A stretch of DNA of 64,000 bases from Nemophila menziesii (lineage: Eukaryota > Streptophyta > Magnoliopsida > Boraginales > Hydrophyllaceae). Within the stretch, counting starts at the first letter, position 1, and the number at the start of each line of letters is the position of its first letter. This document shows, in pieces, positions 57,651 to 64,000 of the stretch. The notes under the pieces are model-generated. The model worked only from the letters and a program-made list of their open reading frames with translations. It was not told where the DNA came from and ran no database searches. The stretch is taken from positions 3,162,001 to 3,226,000 of the forward strand of contig JARWIR010000047.1 of NCBI GenBank assembly GCA_029959085.1, read 5' to 3'. Position numbers and translations under genes: made by a program.

Positions 57651-58429
57651 TTTTCGTTTTTATTTATAAACATGATAATAAATTGTTATCGTCATCACTA
57701 TCGTTATATACTACTCGTCAGTCTAGTATCAAACAACGTTTCATCATGTTTTTCGTCACCGGTTTCAATCAAGTTATCAGTTACAAGGTTAACATGGAAA
57801 ATCAATCTCTATCCTTTGACATGTAGTCAGCTGTAATAACGGGTATTCCGAATCCAAGTTCGTATCAACTAAAGGAATCGTGATCGGCTTTAGACCAGTT
57901 GAAATCAATTATGCACCCCATAATTCGGGACTCCATCCGTGTTTATCATTCACTTCACATACAACTTTCCACCCTTTTTGTGTTTTACTTGCATAAATTA
58001 CATCGATATAAAGCATATTTTTTGTTTGAGTTGCTAAAATTTAGGGTTCCTCACTCTAGAAGAAAGAGTTTGTGCTGATCATTGTTACCACGTTTTTCGA
58101 TTTCCTCTTTTTCATTTTTTCGTCGGTGATATACCATTTAAACTTGAACAACACAATTGAACACCCACGAATGAATTCCACCTTTACAATTTTACTTAAC
58201 TCACCGGAAAAAGGTTTCAACACCTGTGATAGTACAAAATGACTAGTTAATAAACATATTATTACCAACTACCAAGAATGGAGATAGGGACAACTTTTTA
58301 CCTGTGATGGTACACACTCCATAATCCTAGGTTACTCTCTTTTCTCCTTTGTCACGAGTAACCCATTTGATCCCGTTGACAACACAAGAATCATAGCTAT
58401 ATATAGGCCCACTAGACATGTTGGAGAAG
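57651..58429 (-). other. Possible decayed coding sequence, unrecognised
   Basis: GC content is slightly higher than around it. One minus-strand frame gives MGCIIDFNWSKADHDSF and then GFGIPVITADYMSK (about 57800-57950), with a single TGA between. Another gives IDVIYASKTQKGWKVV (about 57970-58020). These read like protein, but the frames break repeatedly and I cannot assign a family. Absent from the other block G copy. Confidence 0.3.
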
Positions 58430-59248
58430 GAAACCAATTCAGCATGATAACTACCATTTAAAAAATAAGTTTTTTAACTAACTTAATTGTAGTCTGAATG
58501 GTTTTCCTTCTAAGTGATCATAGACATCAACTATTGTTGAAAGATCTTCCCGTATTTCCTCCATCTCATTAAATATTTCATCCTAGAATTTTCTACGAGT
58601 TGATTCATAAATATTGTTGATATTCTTCTTCTGATGCACGTAATATCATTTTCATATTGTCGAGAGTAAGTCCCAATTCCTTTATTCTACTGTTACATTT
58701 CAAGCACAACACAAACATGATAGTAAAAATCATCAATATGGTAGTCCGTGAATATCTTACATTAAATTTTTCATAAATAATTAACGTTTGCTTTGTTAAA
58801 TATTTGAAGCATTGCTTCCTTTTTGTTATCAAGTTCACTTTCTTTGTATGAGTAAAGAAAAATGTGCTTAAAGTGCAATATTTATAATAGACAGAGACAT
58901 GAACAAAAGTTTTATCATATTTTTGGGGTTTTTATGAAATTGTTTTAGTATATGATTCACAATCCTAATATTATTATCACGATATCTAAAATGTTATTTT
59001 GGGAGAGACAAGCTATCCCACCCGATAGTATCATTCTACTGAATGGACACAATGGTCTAAATGACTCAGAGTCTATATTCTTGATCACGTTTATAAACCC
59101 GACAATTTTTTATCAAATACTTCCTTGGAGGTATGATCAGTGAATTTGTTAACAATGACGATGAATTTATAGTAATTTTCTCCAAAACACGTCCCACTTA
59201 AAAAATATCGGTTTTTGGATCATTGGTCATCAAACTAGTAAAGATATA
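58430..59248. repeat. Block G, last copy
   Basis: Homologous to 23540-24433 from GCATGATAACTACCATTT to the MULE edge. Contains the frame at 58605-58838. Confidence 0.8.
58605..58838 (-). pseudogene. Unrecognised 77-codon frame, conserved with 23807-24031
   Basis: Begins MNLITKRKQCF and carries FNVRYSRTTILMIFTIM, CLKCNSRIKE and LDNMKMILRAS. The same positions are kept in the frame at 23807, with substitutions spread over the rest. One probable membrane segment. Upstream minus-strand sequence is broken by stops. Likely a fragment of a gene captured before the block G duplication. Confidence 0.4.
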
Positions 59249-61039
59249 GAGTAAATACACTATTTACCCCTATACTATTACTCATTTAACATATTACCCC
59301 ATGTTTTCTAAAACTTGTCAATTCATCCATGTACAAAATTTTATGGCTAAATTACCCATATTAACAGATTTTGCCCAATTTTTTTTATTAAGTTATTATT
59401 AAATTATTTTTAATCATTCTTAATTAATTTATATATTATTATCTTGACCCATGAGTTTAACAAATTTAAAATTGATCTTCCAATTTTGCGAAAAATATTT
59501 AAATATGTCAAATTAATAAAAATTAATTAATTAATAAATAACCGCCATTCCCTTCGGACCCCTTCATTTCATAGCCAACCACTAAAAAAGTAAGTTTAAA
59601 ACATTTTGGTCCAAAGCTTGATCATCATGTTATCAAGAACAAATACAAGAATCTTACTAACATCATATTATCGAGAAAAGCTTATACTCAATTGTACAAA
59701 ACATGATCGTTTTAAGTTAAGTTTCATAAATAACCAATATGTGACTTACCTTACTAAAAATAATGAATTTCATATTTTCAAATGGTTCCATAAGACGGTT
59801 CTTTTTTCTATTATTCTTCTTTTGTGATGGATTTTATAGTTAGTTGGTTCATTCTTGAAGCAATTAGTAATCCAATTTTACTTGTTGTTGTCATTGTTCA
59901 TTTTGCCATTGTTACAGTTGTATTTACTTGTAATACCTGATATGGAAAATAAGTTATCACTAATCTCATTACTTTGATTAAAGAGATGCAACAGAGTTAG
60001 AATCCAAGCTTCATTGTAATAATTTTAGATTCATGAAACCATAATCTAAAGGCATCAAAAAATCCAAATTAAGCATCTATACAATTATTGGAGAATACAT
60101 CAATGTTCAAACTACTCCATCTTTTAATTTATAACAACCATGTATTCATAGAATAGAAAGTATGATCAAACTTGATTCTATTAACCCTAAATTAAATTCA
60201 AAATTTGAGCTAATACACATATGTTTCTTATGTCCCAAAAATCAAATCTTTGAGATTAAACACAATTCTATTAGGAAAAGGAGGATTTGATTAATTATTT
60301 GGGGGTTATTTGTATAGTCATAAAACTTTGAACATTGAGGAGTTTCACGAAGAAACATATAGAAATATATTACAAATTTAGAATTCGAAGATATACAAGT
60401 ACTATTTAGTGAAGTATAACTTGATTTGGCCCTATAAATTCAAAACCAACTTTTGAAATATTGGTTTTCATTAGAAATTGGTTAATTTAGACAATTCGTT
60501 GTACTATGCGTATGGAGAAAATCATCTTGTTTGGTTTTCTTCAGTTGTACATGCTGCACCCGCGCCAACAAATTGTAAGCTTCATCAACCAGTATTTGAA
60601 GACAGATTTAGTTTTAAAGAATATTTTGAGGTTTTATGTTTTACATAATTTTTAATATTTTTTAATTCAATTATTTTGTATCGTTAATGAATGTTTTGGG
60701 TAATGATAACGGTGATGATGGTGATAATAATAGTGGTGGATGTGTGTGAAGAAGGTGGACTGAAGATAGGTGGGAGGAGGTTGCAAAATAAATCTATGTA
60801 AGCTAGGATGTTTATGAAAAACCAAATCGATGGGTTAATTTGATTCGTTCGAACTTGTGGGTCAAAATAATAATTTCAAATAATCTAAATTAATTAAGTA
60901 TAATTTAATAATAAGTTAACAGATTTTTTAGATTAAACCCGCCTAAAGGCGGTAAACTGGCACAAGGGCCACACTTTAAAAAGTTGGGGGTCATCTATAA
61001 AAAGGGTCATAGTAGAAAATATTTTAAGTGTATTTACTA
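59249..61039. mobile_element. Non-autonomous MULE-like element, copy 2 (1791 bp)
   Basis: Ends GAGTAAATACACTATTTACCCC (left) and AAGTGTATTTACTA (right). Subterminal parts pair as in copy 1 (ATTACCCCATGTTTTCT with AAAAAGTTGGGGGTCAT). The flanks AAAGATATA (59240-59248) and CAAGATTTA (61040-61048) match at 7 of 9 bases. No transposase. It shares its insertion site with copy 1, so both descend from one insertion. Frames such as 59606-59827 are not conserved in copy 1. Confidence 0.75.
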
Positions 61040-61122
61040 CAAGATTTATAAAACTAATGGTTTTTAAGCGTCCTTGTCGAGCACAATGAAACTTCGCCAT
61101 AAAAAACTCATAATATGACCAA

Positions 61123-61160
<38 letters not shown>

Positions 61161-62050
61161 AAATATTTACAAGTTTATAAAATGTTTCAACCATATTATC
61201 GAAAATGGTACAAAATATATCATTTCATCGCTCTTATAAGCTCCCTTGTTTGAGGGTATTTTATCACAAATTTACTTTTAACTTGAGTATTAGAGTGCCA
61301 CCAAAAGTATCTTCTTAAACATTTGTTACTTGTGCATGATACTACCATCTTGAAAAGGCCCAAAAGATCTCGAAACGCTATATGTGCTCATGGATGATGT
61401 TTATTATTCTATCACCAATCCAAACTAGTAAAATTAACTATATCACTTGTGAGTTATCCTTATTCATAATGTAATTTAGCAATTGATGTCGTAAAACAAC
61501 ATTAGTGATCATCAACATCAAACTTTAATGCAATATGTTATATTTAACTAGTATTATTAACTACAACAACTCTACTATTGATACATTCAATCATGTCTCA
61601 ATAATCAGAGTATCAAAGGATCTTGTAACTATTCGAGTTCATCTATTTGAAAAATCATATAGTTATAAAATTAAAATGGTAAAACCATACCTGAAAAATT
61701 TATTTGATCTTTAGAAACCCTAGTCGTGGCCTTATATACCCATTTTAAAATATATAAACTATAGATTAAAAATGATTAACCAAGGTAAAAAACATCAACA
61801 AAATTCAAACATTAGAGAATCATAGATGGATATCATATTGTTAGGTGAATGAGTATTTTAAATGCCATTTAACCAGAAAAGTATCCATCGAGATAAATTA
61901 GACACTAACCGATTAAGACAAGAAGATAGGATTTTGTATCCAGAGAAAGATGAGATAATTATGAGGTACATGATATGATGAGCTGTTTGCCAGAACTATA
62001 GATTAGGTTAATTCATACAAAAAACAAAGCTAATTTGGCAACATTCTTAA
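61040..62050. repeat. Block A, last copy
   Basis: Near-identical to 19-1029. The (TA)n run is longer here (61125-61154). GTATTTTAA at 61853-61861 is an empty MITE site. Confidence 0.88.
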
Positions 62051-62645
62051 AATAAATAAGTCTATAAATCTATAAATCTAAGGCCATTCCAAGAACGCAA
62101 CATTCTTATACTCACTCCCGTGTCGTGGAACATTAAGTCTATAAATCTAAGGCCATTCCAAGAACGTAATATGTATTGAAAAATTAACTGAACAACAACA
62201 AAATAATTGGAGATCTTTAAAACCTCATTAATCAAGATCTTTCTTGGCCTTACGGAACTTAAGACAAGCGTCCAAAAAGTAATCGACAAACACTTATAGA
62301 AACCAACATAAGAAACAATTGAATAGACAATATAACCTTGATCATAATATTCACGAATACCTAAAAAACTAAACAGAGATGACATACAAGACTAACCTAA
62401 CGAGAACTATAATCCCACAGGGACTCTTGACTTGAAAAGTAAAAAACAGATTTGACGAGAAATAAAGGTACCACCAGAATCGAAACTAGAGACAAAGCGA
62501 TAAAAACTTACAACCTAAACATAGACTAGCAAGCTGCAATTCTAATCCAAAGTTGAAAACCATCAAAGACATAATAGAAACATAACAGATGTTGCGAATA
62601 AATTACATAAATACAAAAAAAATCAATCCATGTTTACCCATGTTA
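62051..62645. repeat. Block B, last copy
   Basis: Near-identical to 1030-1615, including the 69-bp internal duplication, so that duplication predates the split of these two units. Confidence 0.88.
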
Positions 62646-63416
62646 CATTAAGACAGGAGAGTTGGATTCTAAGATAAAGAAGAGCCTAAGTTATCTTGTC
62701 TAATATATGGGAACCTAATATAGGGGTTTATACTACAATTCTTGCATATTAAAGGGACCTTGCATTAGGGCTAAATTTTTTTTTTTCTAATTTGTGTTTA
62801 GTTTTTCTTTTATTTTATATAATAATAGTCGAAATATAAATTAAATAATAAATATTGTGATATACAGTTTACAGATCACAAATAGAATAAAGGAGATTCA
62901 AATGCTCAACATCCAAGTTTCTCAAAATAGGTATGATTTTTCTTTTTGTGTAGTTTTTTCATAATATAGGGATTTGTAACGTAAATTTTTCACAAAATAG
63001 GGACATACGATGCAATTTATGCTGAAAAATTGATATTTCTTAAGTTCTTTAATCATGAACAATAAATTTGCATAAAATATTCAAATAATGTTTCTCCAAC
63101 GATTTTAGGGAGTTTTAAGGTATCTTTAAAACTAATTTTCACATTTCTTCTTGCTTATGTAGTTATATTTTGCATCTTTCTTTGGGTAAATAATAACTTA
63201 TTTGGTCCATTATCTTGCAAAAGTAACATTTTAATCCCTTATCTATTGATATTTGTGACAATCTTAATCCTTTTATCTTGTAAATGTAACATTTTTGTCC
63301 CTTATTTTGTGACAACATTTTCCTTTTTATTATTTCCCTTATATTAGCCAAGTGACACATTTAAGGGTATATTGGTACCTTATCACATCTATTGTATAGT
63401 GACATGTGGGTTAACC
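62646..63416. repeat. Block C, last copy, interrupted by the LINE
   Basis: Near-identical to 1616-2383 and broken by the LINE at the same base (GGGTTAACC). Confidence 0.88.
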
Positions 63417-63873
63417 TTTTTTTTTTATCGGCAAATCAAACTTTTTCATTATAAATCAACAAACCATGTTCATTAAGACTTTCCAAGCCTATTATCTAAT
63501 TAGGCACATACATTAACAAACCTTAAAACCCAATAGTCAAATACATTAAAGTCCACTAGTCTAGATTTTACAAATTATTACAAGACTTAGACCCTTTAAC
63601 CAATCTATCTAATACATCCATTGAGCCTTTGGTCTTTAATTTTAACACCTATAACTTCAAGCAAACTTGCACAATTATGCCTTCGATTAACTGTTCTTCA
63701 CTTTGAATAGATCCACCATGTTCTCTACTATTTCATTAACTCCAAATGCTATAAATATAAGTAGAATAGAACAATATAATAATAGAACTTTGTTGAGAAT
63801 TCATTGAGAAAAGGAACAAGACATGAGTAGATGATAACTATCTTCTGCAAATCTGTAATAGAAAACACATAGA
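63417..63873 (-). mobile_element. LINE 3' end, deletion derivative
   Basis: T-run at 63417-63426, then 3' UTR and zf-RVT-side sequence identical in order to 2384-2843. At 63873 the sequence jumps to the equivalent of 5366, removing the rest of the LINE. Confidence 0.9.
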
Positions 63874-64000
63874 GGATCTCATTTAGTAGTTATGAGTAAT
63901 TTAAAAGTGGAAATTTAAAAAAAAAAAAAAGTGATTAAAAAGGAAAAATATATAAAGATCTTGTATGTTTACCTTAAAAAAAGAGCGGCTTTGATGAAAT
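63874..64000. repeat. Right arm of the inverted repeat, orphaned
   Basis: Matches 5367-5484 (TTTAGTAGTTATGAGTAA to GCGGCTTTGATGAAAT). The left arm is deleted, so no hairpin can form here. An A-run replaces AGAAAGATCTA, and GTGATTAAAAAGG agrees with the left arm of the first unit. Confidence 0.88.

Noticed and set aside
59606..59827. 73-codon frame inside the MULE copy 2
   Set aside because: Not conserved in copy 1 of the same element, and no transposase motif.
1..64000. Plastid or mitochondrial DNA insertions
   Set aside because: No organelle rRNA, tRNA or photosynthesis and respiration gene segment was recognised on either strand.

Overview
The window is plant nuclear DNA, most likely eudicot. 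It is strongly AT-rich and almost entirely repetitive. I find no intact host gene, rRNA gene or functional tRNA gene. Every recognisable protein comes from a plant transposable element: a plant L1-type LINE, an Athila-like Ty3/Gypsy element, a Ty1/Copia element, CACTA and Mutator-like elements, and a BED-finger/DUF659 hAT-like gene. This looks like pericentromeric or intergenic heterochromatin. The species cannot be named from the sequence.

Beneath the transposons lies a higher-order duplication. I name its blocks A to G; they recur in nearly the same order. A: 19-1029, 17800-18500, 20800-21310, 26203-27470, 61040-62050. B: 1030-1615, 11570-12165, 15165-15790, 28050-28255, 40400-41040, 62051-62645. 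C (AT-rich foldback elements): 1616-2383, 6256-7380, 12166-13340, 28256-29390, 62646-63416, and inside the tandem array. D: 7490-8340, 13480-14320, 29500-30365. E: 10855-11565, 14365-15165, 39625-40400. F: 15790-17640 and 41040-41149 plus 49205-50552. G: 17640-17800, 23540-24433, 58430-59248. One period can be followed from 26203 to 61039, carried apart by later insertions.

Insertions in order: a 5'-truncated LINE (2384-5070, minus) next to a long inverted repeat (5071-5539); a hAT-like gene remnant split by a solo Athila-type LTR (8736-10273); a SINE-like remnant (about 10600-10780); a CACTA remnant (19722 to about 20790); MULE-like elements (24434-26202 and 59249-61039, with the end of a third at 1-18); a 191-bp MITE with a perfect 9-bp target duplication (27063-27253); a tandem array of a 3.18-kb unit (30469-39548); an Athila-like element, complete at both ends but internally deleted (41155-49199); a CACTA remnant (from 50553); and a stop-ridden Copia element (about 52378-56876).

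Filled and empty versions of the same site give a relative chronology. The MULE is old, shared by three block junctions. The LINE is shared by the first and last units but absent from the 26-30 kb unit. The MITE, the Athila element and the tandem array are each confined to one unit, so they probably arrived after those duplications. The last unit also lost about 2.5 kb of LINE and inverted repeat through a junction with 3 bp of homology.

The most unusual objects are the non-autonomous Athila-like element, whose protease frame runs straight into an integrase C-terminal domain with reverse transcriptase and the integrase core missing, and which carries a GC-rich palindromic island; and the 3.18-kb array, whose units each keep an open 87-codon frame and a short 20-21 bp repeat.
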